Shown: one piece after another, positions 35,601 to 49,690 of the stretch | Numbering within the stretch: the stretch's first letter is position 1 | How the letters are laid out: every line of letters starts with the position of its first letter | Origin: Utricularia gibba | Taxonomy: Eukaryota > Streptophyta > Magnoliopsida > Lamiales > Lentibulariaceae | Reading direction: 5' to 3' | Assembly: GCA_002189035.1 (NCBI GenBank) | Contig: NEEC01000154.1 | Location: 1 to 63,887, forward strand | Length of the DNA: 63,887 nt | Position numbers and translations under genes: made by a program | The notes under the pieces: model-generated | What the model saw: only the letters and a program-made list of their open reading frames with translations | Databases searched by the model: none | What the model was told of the DNA's origin: nothing

Positions 35601-38600
35601 GGCACAATTGAAGGGTAATATAAGGCAATAATTCGAGCTCTGATATATTGTCGACGACGAAGCTTCAAAACGGAAGATGACCGCCTGGAATGAGCTTCGA
35701 AACGGTGTGTCGTGTGCAACGTGGCTCATCACGGTTTTCAAGATATCGATAAAATACGGAATGGTGCACGAGGCCTCATCAGGTGTGGGTTGGAACAACC
35801 GTGGCATTGTAAGGGATCGCCTCAAAACAAAATTTCACACCTTCCAATGAAATGCATGTTTTTGCAAGCGAGAAATCACATTTGCGTCGAATCGGAAGCC
35901 CCGAGTCGCATCATCGCGAACGTCGTGGCCACTTTGTGGCACAATTGAAGGGTAATATAAGGCAATAATTCGAGCTCTGATACATCGTCGGACGACGAAG
36001 CTTCAAAACGGAAGATGACCGCTCTGGAATGAGCTTCGAAACGGTGTGTCGTGTGCAACAAGGCTCATCACGGTTTTCAAGATATTTACAAAATACGGAA
36101 TGGTGCACGAGGCCTGCATCAGGTGTGGGTTGGAACACAACCGTGGCATTGTAAGGGTTCGCCTCTAAAACAAAAATTTCATACCTTCCAATGAAATCCA
36201 TATGTCTTGAATGCGAGAAAACCCATTCGCGTCGAATCGGAAGTCCGAGGTCGCATCATCGCGAACGTCGTGGCCACTTTGTGGCACAATTGAAGGCTAA
36301 TATAAGGCAATAATTCGAGCTCTGATACATCGTCGAACGACAAGCTTCAAAACGGAAGATGACCGCCTCGGAATGAGCTTCGAAACGGTGTGTCGTGCAA
36401 ACGTGGCTCATCACGGTTTTCAAGATATCGATAAAATACGGAATGGTGCACGAGGCCTTCATCAGGTGTGGGTTGGAACACAACCGTGGCATTGTAAGGG
36501 ATCGCCTCAAAACAAAAATTTCACACCTTCCAATGAAATGCATATCTTTTGCAAGCGAGAAATCACATTTGCGTCGAATTGGAAGCCCCGAGTCGCATCA
36601 TCGCGAACGTCGTGGCCACTTTGTGGCACAATTGAAGGCTAATATAAGGCAATAATTCGATCTCTGATACATCGTCGGACGACGAAGCTTCAAAAACGGA
36701 AGATGACCGCTCTGGAATGAGCTTCGAAACGGTGTGTCGTTGCAACAAGGCTCATCACGGTTTCAAGATATCGAAAAACGGAATGGTGCACGAGGCCTCA
36801 TCAGGTGTGGGTTGGAACACAACCGTGGCATTGTAAGGGATCGCCTCAAAAACAAAAATTTCACACCTTCCAATGAAATGCATATGTTTTGAAAGCGAGA
36901 AATCCATTCGCGTCGAATCGGAAGTCCGAGGTCGCATCATCGCGAACGTCGTGGCCACTTTGGCACAATTGAAGGTAATATAAGGCAATAATTCGAGCTC
37001 TGATATATTGTCGGACACGAAGCTTCAAAACGGAAGATGACCGCCTGGAATGAGCTTCGAAACGGTGTCGTGCAACGTGGCTCATCACGGTTTTCAAGAT
37101 ATCGATAAAATACGGAATGGTGCACGAGGCCTGCATCAGGTGTGGGTTGGAACACAACCGTGCATTGTAAGGGATCGCCTCAAAAACAAAAATTTCACAC
37201 CTTCCAATGAAATGCATATTTTGCAAGCGAGAAATCACATTTGCGTCGAATTGGAAGCCCGAGTCGCATCATCGCGAACGTCGTGGCCACTTTGTGGCAC
37301 AATTGAAGGCTAATATAAGGCAATAATTCGATCTCTGATACATCGTCGGACGACGAAGCTTCAAAAACGGAAGATGACCGCCTGGAATGAGCTTCGAAAC
37401 GGTGTGTCGTGTGCAACAAGGCTCATCACGGTTTTCAAGATATTTACAAAATACGGAATGGTGCACGAGGCCTGCATCAGGTGTGGGTTGGAACACACCG
37501 TGGCATTGTAAGGGTTCGCCTCTAAAACAAAAATTTCATACCTTCCAATGAAATCCATATGTCTTGAATGCGAGAAAACCATTCGCGTCGAATCGGAAGT
37601 CCGAGGTCGCATCATCGCGAACGTCGTGGCCACTTTGTGGCACAATTGAAGGCTAATATAAGGCAATAATTCGAGCTCTGATATATGTCGACGACAAAGC
37701 TTCAAAACGGAAGATGACCGCCTCGGAATGAGCTTCGAAACGGTGTGTCGTGCAACGTGGCTCATCACGGTTTTCAAGATATCGATAAAATACGGAATGG
37801 TGCACGAGGCCTGCATCAGGTGTGGGTTGGAACACAACCGTGGCATTGTAAGGGATCGCCTCAAAAACAAAAATTTCACACCTTCCAATGAAATGCATAT
37901 CTTTTGCAAGCGAGAAATCACATTTGCGTCGAATTGGAAGAGTCGCATCATCGCGAACGTCGTGGCCACTTTGTGGCACAATTGAAGGCTAATATAAGGC
38001 AATAATTCGATCTCTGATACATCGTCGGACGACGAAGCTTCAAAAACGGAAGATGACCGCTCTGGAATGAGCTTCGAAACGGTGTGTCGTGTGCAACAAG
38101 GCTCATCACGGTTTTCAAGATATTTACAAAATACGGAATGGTGCACGAGGCCTGCATCAGGTGTGGGTTGGAACACACGTGGCATTGTAAGGGTTCGCCT
38201 CTAAAACAAAAATTTCATACCTTCCAATGAAATCCATATGTTTGAATGCGAGAAACCCATTCGCGTCGAATCGGAAGTCCGAGGTCGCATCATCGCGAAC
38301 GTCGTGGCCACTTTGTGGCACAATTGAAGGCTAATATAAGGCAATAATTCGAGCTCTGATATATTGTCGAACGAAAAGCTTCAAAACGGAAGATGACGCC
38401 TGGAATGAGCTTCGAAACGGTGTGTCGTGTGCAACGTGGCTCATCACGGTTTTCAAGATATCGAAAATACGGAATGGTGCACGAGGCCTGCATCAGGTGT
38501 GGGTTGGAACACAACCGTGGCATTGTAAGGGATCGCCTCAAAACGAAAATTTCACACCTTCCAATGAAATGCATATTTTGCAAGCGAGAAATCACATTTG

Positions 38601-41600
38601 CGTCGAATTGGAAGCCCCGAGTCGCATCATCGCGAACGTCGTGGCCACTTTGTGGCACAATTGAAGGTAATATAAGGCAATAATTCGAGCTCTGATATAT
38701 TGTCGGACGACGAAGCTTCAAAACGGAAGATGACCGCCTGGAATGAGCTTCGAAACGGTGTGTCGTGCGCAACGTGGCTCATCACGGTTTCAAGATATCG
38801 AAAAATACGGAATGGTGCACGAGGCCTGCATCAGGTGTGGGTTGGAACACAACCGTGGCATTGTAAGGGATCGCCTCAAAAACGAAAAATTTCACACCTT
38901 CCAATGAAATCCATATGTTTTGAAGCGAGAAATCCATTCGCGTCGAATCGGAAGTCCGAGGTCGCATCATCGCGAACGTCGTGGCCACTTTTGGCACAAT
39001 TGAAGGGTAATATAAGGCAATAATTCGAGCTCTGATATATTGTCGGACGAAAGCTTCAAAACGGAAGATGACCGCCTGAATGAGCTTCGAAACGGTGTGT
39101 CGTGCGCAACGTGGCTCATCACGGTTTTCAAGATATCGATAAAATACGGAATGGTGCACGAGGCCTGCATCAGGTGTGGGTTGGAACACAACCGTGCATT
39201 GTAAGGGATCGCCTCAAAAAAAAATTTCACACCTTCCAATGAAATGCATATTTTGCAAGCGAGAAATCACATTTGCGTCGAATTGGAAGCCCCGAGTCGC
39301 ATCATCGCGAACGTCGTGGCCACTTTGTGGCACAATTGAAGGCTAATATAAGGCAATAATTCGAGCTCTGATACATCGTCGGACGACGAAGCTTCAAAAA
39401 CGGAAGATGACCGCCTGGAATGAGCTTCGAAACGGTGTGTCGTGTGCAACGGCTCATCACGGTTTTCAAGATATCAAAATACGGAATGGTGCACGAGGCC
39501 TGCATCAGGTGTGGGTTGGAACACAACCGTGGCATTGTAAGGATCGCCTCTAAAACAAAATTTCACACCTTCCAATGAAATCCATATGTTTGAAGCGAGA
39601 AATCCCATTCGCGTCGAATCGGAAGTCCGAGGTCGCATCATCGCGAACGTCGTGGCCACTTTGTGGCACAATTGAAGGGTAATATAAGGCAATAATTCGA
39701 GCTCTGATATATTGTCGACGACGAAGCTTCAAAACGGAAGATGACCGCCTGGAATGAGCTTCGAAACGGTGTGTCGTGTGCAACGGCTCATCACGGTTTT
39801 CAAGATATCGAAAAATACGGAATGGTGCACGAGGCCTGCATCAGGTGTGGGTTGGAACACAACCGTGGCATTGTAAGGGATCGCCTCTAAAACAAAAATT
39901 TCACCTTCCAATGAAATCCATATGTTTGAAGCGAGAAACCCATTCGCGTCGAATCGGAAGTCCGAGTCGCATCATCGCGAACGTCGTGGCCACTTTGTGG
40001 CACAATTGAAGGTAATATAAGGCAATAATTCGAGCTCTGATACATGTCGACGACGAAGCTTCAAAACGGAAGATGACCGCCTCGGAATGAGCTTCGAAAC
40101 GGTGTGTCGTGCGCAACGTGGCTCATCACGGTTTCAAGATATCGAAAAATACGGAATGGTGCACGAGGCCTCATCAGGTGTGGGTTGGAACACAACCGTG
40201 GCATTGTAAGGGATCGCCTCAAAAACAAAAATTTCACACCTTCCAATGAAATGCATATGTTTTGCAAGCGAGAAATCACATTGCGTCGAATTGGAAGCCC
40301 CGGTCGCATCATCGCGACGTCGTGGCCACTTTGTGGCACAATTGAAGGCTAATATAAGGCAATAATTCGAGCTCTGATACATCGTCGGACGACGAAGCTT
40401 CAAAAACGGAAGATGACCGCTCTGGAATGAGCTTCGAAACGGTGTGTCGTGTGCAACAAGGCTCATCACGGTTTTCAAGATATACAAAATACGGAATGGT
40501 GCACGAGGCCTGCATCAGGTGTGGGTTGGAACACACCGTGGCATTGTAAGGGTTCGCCTCTAAAACAAAAATTTCACACCTTCCAATGAAATCCATATTT
40601 TGAAGCGAGAAATCCATTCGCGTCGAATCGGAAGTCCGAGGTCGCATCATCGCGAACGTCGTGGCCACTTTGTGGCACAATTGAAGGCTAATATAAGGCA
40701 ATAATTCGAGCTCTGATACATCGTCGACGACGAAGCTTCAAAACGGAAGATGACCGCTCGGAATGAGCTTCGAAACGGTGTGTCGTGTGAAACGTGGCTC
40801 ATCACGGTTTTCAAGATATCGAAAATACGGAATGGTGCACGAGGCCTGCATCAGGTGTGGGTTGGAACACAACCGTGGCATTGTAAGGGATCGCCTCAAA
40901 ACAAAATTTCACACCTTCCAATGAAATGCATATGTTTTGCAAGCGAGAAATCACATTTGCGTCGAATTGGAAGCCCCGAGTCGCATCATCGCGAACGTCG
41001 TGGCCACTTTGTGGCACAATTGAAGGCTAATATAAGGCAATAATTCGAGCTCTGATACATCGTCGGACGACGAAGCTTCAAAACGGAAGATGACCGCTCT
41101 GGAATGAGCTTCGAAACGGTGTGTCGTGTGCAACGTGGCTCATCACGGTTTTCAAGATATTTACAAAATACGGAATGGTGCACGAGGCCTGCATCAGGTG
41201 TGGGTTGGAACACACCGTGGCATTGTAAGGGATCGCCTCTAAAACAAAATTTCACACCTTCCAATGAAATCCATATGTTTGAAGCGAGAAAACCCATTCG
41301 CGTCGAATCGGAAGTCCGAGTCGCATCATCGCGAACGTCGTGGCCACTTTGTGGCACAATTGAAGGGTAATATAAGGCAATAATTCGAGCTCTGATACAT
41401 CGTCGGACGACGAAGCTTCAAAACGGAAGATGAATGAGCTTCGAAACGGTGTGTCGTGCGCAACGGCTCATCACGGTTTCAAGATATCGAAAAATACGGA
41501 ATGGTGCACGAGGCCTTCATCAGGTGTGGGTTGGAACACAACCGTGGCATTGTAAGGATCGCCTCAAAAACAAAAATTTCACACCTTCCAATGAAATGCA

Positions 41601-44224
41601 TATGTTTTGAAAGCGAGAAATCACATTTGCGTCGAATTGGAACCCGAGTCGCATCATCGCGAACGTCGTGGCCACTTTGTGGCACAATTGAAGGCTAATA
41701 TAAGGCAATAATTCGAGCTCTGATACATCGTCGGACGACGAAGCTTCAAAAACGGAAGATGACCGCTCTGGAATGAGCTTCGAAACGGTGTGTCGTGTGC
41801 AACAAGGCTCATCACGGTTTTCAAGATATCAAAATACGGAATGGTGCACGAGGCCTGCATCAGGTGTGGGTTGGAACACACCGTGGCATTGTAAGGGTTC
41901 GCCTCTAAAACAAAAATTTCATACCTTCCAATGAAATCCATATGTCTTGAATGCGAGAAAACCCATTCGCGTCGAATCGGAAGTCCGAGGTCGCATCATC
42001 GCGAACGTCGTGGCCACTTTGTGGCACAATTGAAGGCTAATATAAGGCAATAATTCGAGCTCTGATACATCGTCGAACGACAAAGCTTCAAAACGGAAGA
42101 TGACCGCCTCGGAATGAGCTTCGAAACGGTGTGTCGTGCAAACGTGGCTCATCACGGTTTTCAAGATATCGAAAAATACGGAATGGTGCACGAGGCCTGC
42201 ATCAGGTGTGGGTTGGAACACAACCGTGGCATTGTAAGGGATCGCCTCAAAAACAAAAATTTCACACCTTCCAATGAAATGCATATGTTTTGCAAGCGAG
42301 AAATCACATTTGCGTCGAATCGGAAGCCCCGAGTCGCATCATCGCGAACGTCGTGGCCACTTTGTGGCACAATTGAAGGCTAATATAAGGCAATAATTCG
42401 AGCTCTGATATATTGTCGGACGACGAAGCTTCAAAAACGGAAGATGACCGCCCTGGAATGAGCTTCGAAACGGTGTGTCGTGTGCAACAAGGCTCATCAC
42501 GGTTTTCAAGATATTTACAAAATACGGAATGGTGCACGAGGCCTGCATCAGGTGTGGGTTGGAACACACCGTGGCATTGTAAGGGATCGCCTCTAAAACA
42601 AAAATTTCACACCTTCCAATGAAATCCATATGTTTTGAAGCGAGAAATCCATTCGCGTCGAATCGGAAGTCCCGAGTCGCATCATCGCGACGTCGTGGCC
42701 ACTTTGTGGCACAATTGAAGGCTAATATAAGGCAATAATTCGAGCTCTGATACATCGTCGGACGACGAAGCTTCAAAAACGGAAGATGACCGCTCTGGAA
42801 TGAGCTTCGAAACGGTGTGTCGTGTGCAACGTGGCTCATCACGGTTTTCAAGATATCACAAAATACGGAATGGTGCACGAGGCCTGCATCAGGTGTGGGT
42901 TGGAACACACCGTGGCATTGTAAGGGATCGCCTCTAAAACAAAAATTTCACCTTCCAATGAAATCCATATGTTTGAAGCGAGAAATCCCATTCGCGTCGA
43001 ATCGGAAGTCCGAGGTCGCATCATCGCGAACGTCGTGGCCACTTTGTGGCACAATTGAAGGCTAATATAAGGCAATAATTCGAGCTCTGATACATCGTCG
43101 ACGACAAAGCTTCAAAACGGAAGATGACCGCCTCGGAATGAGCTTCGAAACGGTGTGTCGTGTGCAACGTGGCTCATCACGGTTTTCAAGATATCGAAAA
43201 TACGGAATGGTGCACGAGGCCTGCATCAGGTGTGGGTTGGAACACACCGTGGCATTGTAAGGGATCGCCTCAAAACAAAAATTTCACACCTTCCAATGAA
43301 ATGCATATGTTTTGCAAGCGAGAAATCCATTTGCGTCGAATCGGAAGCCCGAGTCGCATCATCGCGAACGTCGTGGCCACTTTGTGGCACAATTGAAGGC
43401 TAATATAAGGCAATAATTCGAGCTCTGATATATTGTCGGACGACGAAGCTTCAAAACGGAAGATGACCGCCCTGGAATGAGCTTCGAAACGGTGTGTCGT
43501 GTGCAACGTGGCTCATCACGGTTTTCAAGATATACAAAATACGGAATGGTGCACGAGGCCTGCATCAGGTGTGGGTTGGAACACAACCGTGCATTGTAAG
43601 GGATCGCCTCAAAAACGAAAATTTCACACCTTCCAATGAAATGCATATGTTTTGCAAGCGAGAAATCACATTTGCGTCGAATCGGAAGCCCCGAGTCGCA
43701 TCATCGCGAACGTCGTGGCCACTTTGTGGCACAATTGAAGGCTAATATAAGGCAATAATTCGAGCTCTGATACATCGTCGGACGACGAAGCTTCAAAAAC
43801 GGAAGATGACCGCTCTGGAATGAGCTTCGAAACGGTGTGTCGTGTGCAACAAGGCTCATCACGGTTTTCAAGATATCAAAATACGGAATGGTGCACGAGG
43901 CCTGCATCAGGTGTGGGTTGGAACACACCGTGGCATTGTAAGGGTTCGCCTCTAAAACAAAAATTTCACACCTTCCAATGAAATCCATATGTTTTGAATG
44001 CGAGAAAACCATTCGCGTCGAATCGGAAGTCCGAGGTCGCATCATCGCGAACGTCGTGGCCACTTTGTGGCACAATTGAAGGCTAATATAAGGCAATAAT
44101 TCGAGCTCTGATATATTGTCGAACGACGAAGCTTCAAAACGGAAGATGACCGCCTCGGAATGAGCTTCGAAACGGTGTGTCGTGCGCAACGTGGCTCATC
44201 ACGGTTTCAAGATATCGATAAAAT
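32695..44224. repeat. Array block 9: long A-B-rich mixture
   Basis: Units start at 32695, 33036, 33375, 33720, 34061, 34399, 34736, 35074, 35416, 35756, 36095, 36438, 36778, 37112, 37453, 37792, 38133, 38469, 38807, 39146, 39481, 39817, 40151, 40491, 40827, 41170, 41496, 41836, 42178, 42524, 42865, 43202, 43541 and 43883. TTTAC-class junctions recur mostly two units apart (34736, 35416, 36095; 37453, 38133; 40491, 41170, 41836, 42524). The string A-T'-A-B at 35074-36437 resembles the five-unit repeat with C replaced or lost. The stretch 38469-40150 has no clear TTTAC. Nothing but satellite is visible. Confidence 0.9.
41170..41495. repeat. Shortened unit (326 bp) with a clean 3' deletion
   Basis: The segment CCGCCTGGA between GGAAGATGA and ATGAGCTTCG is missing, so the sequence reads GGAAGATGAATGAGCTTCG (about 41425-41443). 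The repeated ATGA on both sides (GAAGATGA, GAATGAGC) is the likely microhomology. The remainder is an ordinary unit with a B-like head and C-like tail (GTGCGCAACGG). Confidence 0.8.
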
Positions 44225-45929
44225 ACGGAATGGTGCACGAGGCCTGCATCAGGTGTGGGTTGGAACACAACCGTGCCATTGTAAGGGATCGCCTCAAAAA
44301 CAAAAATTTCACACCTTCCAATGAAATGCATATTTTTGCAAGCGAGAAATCACATTTGCGTCGAATTGGAAGCCCCGAGTCGCATCATCGCGTACGTCGT
44401 GGCCACTTTGTGGCACAATTGAAGGCTAATATAAGGCAATAATTCGATCTCTGATACATCGTCGGACGACGAAGCTTCAAAAACGGAAGATGACCGCTCT
44501 GGAATGAGCTTCGAAACGGTGTGTCGTGTGCAACAAGGCTCATCACGGTTTTCAAGATATTTACAAAATACGGAATGGTGCACGAGGCCTGCATCAGGTG
44601 TGGGTTGGAACACACCGGGCATTGTAAGGGATCGCCTCTAAAACAAAAATTTCACACCTTCCAATGAAATGCATATGTTTTGAAAGCGAGAAATCCCATT
44701 CGCGTCGAATCGGAAGTCCGAGGTCGCATCATCGCGAACGTCGTGGCCACTTTGTGGCACAATTGAAGGGTAATATAAGGCAATAATTCGAGCTCTGATA
44801 TATTGTCGGACGACGAAGCTTCAAAAACGGAAGATGACCGCCCTGGAATGAGCTTCGAAACGGTGTGTCGTGCGCAACGTGGCTCATCACGGTATTCAAG
44901 ATATCGAAAATACGGAATGGTGCACGAGGCCTTCATCAGGTGTGGGTTGGAACACAACCGTGGCATTGTAAGGGATCGCCTCAAAAACGAAAAATTTCAC
45001 ACCTTCCAATGAAATGCATATGTTTTGAAAGCGAGAAATCCATTCGCGTCGAATCGGAAGTCCGAGGTCGCATCATCGCGAACGTCGTGGCCACTTTTTG
45101 GCACAATTGAAGGCTAATATAAGGCAATAATTCCAGCTCTGATATATCGTCGGACGACGAAGCTTCCAAAACGGAAGATGACCGCCCTGAATGAGCTTTA
45201 AACAGTGTGTCGTACGCAAGTGGCTCATCACGGTTTTCAAGATATCGATAAAATACGGAATGGTGCACGAGGCCTGCATCAGGTGTGGGTTGGAACACAA
45301 CCGTGCCATTGTAAGGGATCGCCTCAAAAACAAAAATTTCACACCTTCCAATGAAATGCATATTTTGCAAGCGAGAAATCACATTTGCGTCGAATTGGAA
45401 GCCCCGAGTCGCATCATCGCGTACGTCGTGGCCACTTTGTGGCACAATTGAAGGCTAATATAAGGCAATAATTCGAGCTCTGATACATCGTCGGACGACG
45501 AAGCTTCAAAACGGAAGATGACCGCTCTGGAATGAGCTTCGAAACGGTGTGTCGTGCAACAAGGCTCATCACGGTTTTCAAGATATTACAAAATACGGAA
45601 TGGTGCACGAGGCCTGCATCAGGTGTGGGTTGGAACACAACCGTGGCATTGTAAGGGTTCGCCTCTAAACAAAATTTCATACCTTCCAATGAAATCCATA
45701 TGTCTTGAATGCGAGAAAACCCATTCGCGTCGAATCGGAAGTCCGAGGTCGCATCATCGCGAACGTCGTGGCCACTTTGTGGCACAATTGAAGGCTAATA
45801 TAAGGCAATAATTCGAGCTCTGATATATTGTCGAACGACAAGCTTCAAAACGGAAGATGACCGCCTAATGAGCTTCGAAACGGTGTGTCGTGTGCGTGGC
45901 TCATCACGGTTTCAAGATATCGATAAAAT
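44225..45929. repeat. Five-unit higher-order repeat A-T'-C-A-B, copy 4
   Basis: The units start at 44225 (A), 44570 (T': TTTAC before, AAAGCGAGAAATCCC, GGGTAAT), 44912 (C: TTCATC, GGAAGTCCGAGG; carries the rare AATTCCAGCTCTG and GTGTCGTACGCAAGTGG), 45255 (A) and 45595 (B: TGTCTTGAATGCGAGAAAAC, TTGTCGAACGACAAGC). Total length is about 1,705 bp. Confidence 0.7.
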
Positions 45930-48900
45930 ACGGAATGGTGCACGAGGCCTGCATCAGGTGTGGGTTGGAACACACCGTGGCATTGTAAGGGATCGCCTCA
46001 AAAACAAAAATTTCACACCTTCCAATGAAATGCATATGTTTTGCAAGCGAGAAATCACATTTGCGTCGAATTGGAAGCCCCGAGTCGCATCATCGCGAAC
46101 GTCGTGGCCACTTTGTGGCACAATTGAAGGCTAATATAAGGCAATAATTCGAGCTCTGATACATCGTCGGACGACGAAGCTTCAAAAAACGGAAGATGAC
46201 CGCTCTGGAATGAGCTTCGAAACGGTGTGTCGTGTGCAACAAGGCTCATCACGGTTTTCAAGATATCGACAAAATACGGAATGGTGCACGAGGCCTGCAT
46301 CAGGTGTGGGTTGGAACACACCGTGGCATTGTAAGGGATCGCCTCTAAAACAAAAAAATTTCATACCTTCCAATGAAATCCATATGTCTTGAATGCGAGA
46401 AAACCCATTCGCGTCGAATCGGAAGTCCGAGGTCGCATCATCGCGAACGTCGTGGCCACTTTGTGGCACAATTGAAGGCTAATATAAGGCAATAATTCGA
46501 GCTCTGATATATTGTCGAACGACAAAGCTTCAAAACGGAAGATGACCGCCTCGGAATGAGCTTCGAAACGGTGTGTCGTGTGAAACGTGGCTCATCACGG
46601 TTTTCAAGATATCGATAAAATACGGAATGGTGCACGAGGCCTGCATCAGGTGTGGGTTGGAACACAACCGTGGCATTGTAAGGGATCGCCTCTAAAACAA
46701 AATTTCACACCTTCCAATGAAATGCATATGTTTTGCAAGCGAGAAATCACATTTGCGTCGAATCGGAAGCCCCGAGTCGCATCATCGCGAACGTCGTGGC
46801 CACTTTGTGGCACAATTGAAGGCTAATATAAGGCAATAATTCGAGCTCTGATATGTCGGACGACGAAGCTTCAAAACGGAAGATGACCGCCTGGAATGAG
46901 CTTCGAAACGGTGTGTCGTGCGCAACGTGGCTCATCACGGTTTCAAGATATCGAAAAATACGGAATGGTGCACGAGGCCTTCATCAGGTGTGGGTTGGAA
47001 CACACCGTGGCATTGTAAGGGATCGCCTCAAAAACAAAAATTTCACACCTTCCAATGAAATCCATATGTTTTGAAAGCGAGAAATCCCATTCGCGTCGAA
47101 TCGGAAGTCCGAGGTCGCATCATCGCGAACGTCGTGGCCACTTTTGGCACAATTGAAGGGTAATATAAGGCAATAATTCGAGCTCTGATATATTGTCGAC
47201 GACGAAGCTTCCAAAACGGAAGATGACCGCCCTGAATGAGCTTCGAAACGGTGTGTCGTGCGCACGTGGCTCATCACGGTTTTCAAGATATCGATAAAAT
47301 ACGGAATGGTGCACGAGGCCTGCATCAGGTGTGGGTTGGAACACAACATTGTAAGGGATCGCCTCAAAAAAAAAAATTTCACACCTTCCAATGAAATGCA
47401 TATTTTGCAAGCGAGAAATCACATTTGCGTCGAATCGGAAGCCCCGAGTCGCATCATCGCGACGTCGTGGCCACTTTGTGGCACAATTGAAGGCTAATAT
47501 AAGGCAATAATTCGATCTCTGATACATCGTCGGACGACGAAGCTTCAAAAACGGAAGATGACCGCTCTGGAATGAGCTTCGAAACGGTGTGTCGTGTGCA
47601 ACAAGGCTCATCACGGTTTTCAAGATATTTACAAAATACGGAATGGTGCACGAGGCCTGCATCAGGTGTGGGTTGGAACACAACCGTGGCATTGTAAGGG
47701 TTCGCCTCTAAAACAAAATTTCATACCTTCCAATGAAATCCATATGTCTTGAATGCGAGAAAACCCATTCGCGTCGAATCGGAAGTCCGAGGTCGCATCA
47801 TCGCGAACGTCGTGGCCACTTTGTGGCACAATTGAAGGCTAATATAAGGCAATAATTCGAGCTCTGATATATTGTCGAGACGCTTGAAAACGGAAGATGA
47901 CCGCTCGGAATGAGCTTCGAAACGGTGTGTCGTGTGAAACGTGGCTCATCACGGTTTTCAAGATATCGATAAAATACGGAATGGTGCACGAGGCCTGCAT
48001 CAGGTGTGGGTTGGAACACAACCGTGGCATTGTAAGGATCGCTCAAAAACAAAAATTTCACACCTTCCAATGAAATGCATATGTTTTGCAAGCGAGAAAT
48101 CACATTTGCGTCGAATTGGAAGCCCCGAGTCGCATCATCGCGTACGTCGTGGCCACTTTGTGGCACAATTGAAGGCTAATATAAGGCAATAATTCGATCT
48201 CTGATACATCGTCGGACGACGAAGCTTCAAAAACGGAAGATGACCGCCTGGAATGAGCTTCGAAACGGTGTGTCGTGTGCAACAAGGCTCATCACGGTTT
48301 TCAAGATATTTACAAAATACGGAATGGTGCACGAGGCCTGCATCAGGTGTGGGTTGGAACACAACCGTGGCATTGTAAGGGATCGCCTCTAAAACAAAAA
48401 TTTCACACCTTCCAATGAAATGCATATGTTTTGAAGCGAGAAATCCCATTCGCGTCGAATCGGAAGTCCGAGGTCGCATCATCGCGAACGTCGTGGCCAC
48501 TTTGTGGCACAATTGAAGGCTAATATAAGGCAATAATTCGAGCTCTGATACATCGTCGGACGACGAAGCTTCAAAAACGGAAGATGACCGCCTGGAATGA
48601 GCTTCGAAACGGTGTGTCGTGCGCAACGTGGCTCATCACGGTTTTCAAGATATCGAAAAATACGGAATGGTGCACGAGGCCTTCATCAGGTGTGGGTTGG
48701 AACACACCGTGGCATTGTAAGGGATCGCCTCAAAAACGAAAAATTTCACACCTTCCAATGAAATCCATATGTTTGAAAGCGAGAAATCCCATTCGCGTCG
48801 AATCGGAAGTCCGAGTCGCATCATCGCGAACGTCGTGGCCACTTTGTGGCACAATTGAAGGCTAATATAAGGCAATAATTCGAGCTCTGATACATCGTCG

Positions 48901-49347
48901 GACGACGAAGCTTCAAAACGGAAGATGACCGCCCTGGAATGAGCTTCGAAACGGTGTGTCGTGTGCAACGTGGCTCATCACGGTTTTCAAGATATCGATA
49001 AAAATACGGAATGGTGCACGAGGCTGCATCAGGTGTGGGTTGGAACACAACCGTGGCATTGTAAGGGATCGCCTCAAAAAACAAAAATTTCACACCTTCC
49101 AATGAAATGCATATTTTGCAAGCGAGAAATCCATTTGCGTCGAATCGGAAGCCCGAGTCGCATCATCGCGAACGTCGTGGCCACTTTGTGGCACAATTGA
49201 AGGCTAATATAAGGCAATAATTCGAGCTCTGATACATCGTCGGACGACGAAGCTTCAAAAACGGAAGATGACCGCTCTGGAATGAGCTTCGAAACGGTGT
49301 GTCGTGTGCAACAAGGCTCATCACGGTTTTCAAGATATTTACAAAAT
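44225..49347. repeat. Array block 10: region with two more copies of the five-unit repeat
   Basis: Units start at 44225, 44570, 44912, 45255, 45595, 45930, 46276, 46622, 46960, 47301, 47638, 47976, 48319, 48662 and 49006. The A-T'-C-A-B string occurs at 44225-45929 and 47976-49690 (the last unit lies in the next block). The units between alternate A-like with C- or B-like. The A units at 44225, 45255 and 47976 carry GCGTACG, usually linked with TTCGATCTCTG; at 45255 the link is broken (GCGTACG with TTCGAGCTCTG), a sign of exchange within the unit. Confidence 0.85.
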
Positions 49348-49690
49348 ACGGAATGGTGCACGAGGCCTGCATCAGGTGTGGGTTGGAACACACCGTGGCA
49401 TTGTAAGGGTTCGCCTCAAAAAAAAAATTTCATACCTTCCAATGAAATCCATATGTCTTGAATGCGAGAAAACCCATTCGCGTCGAATCGGAAGTCCGAG
49501 GTCGCATCATCGCGAACGTCGTGGCCACTTTGTGGCACAATTGAAGGCTAATATAAGGCAATAATTCGAGCTCTGATATATTGTCGAACGACAAAGCTTC
49601 AAAACGGAAGATGACCGCCTCGGAATGAGCTTCGAAACGGTGTGTCGTGTGCAACGTGGCTCATCACGGTTTTCAAGATATCGACAAAAT
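47976..49690. repeat. Five-unit higher-order repeat A-T'-C-A-B, copy 5
   Basis: The units start at 47976 (A), 48319 (T': TTTAC before, AAGCGAGAAATCCC, GTGCGCAACGTGG), 48662 (C: TTCATC, CGAAAAATTT), 49006 (A, head GAGGCTGCATC) and 49348 (B: GGGTTCGCCTC, TGTCTTGAATGCGAGAAAAC, TTGTCGAACGACAAAG; its outgoing junction is CGAC, not CGAT). Total length is about 1,715 bp. Confidence 0.7.
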
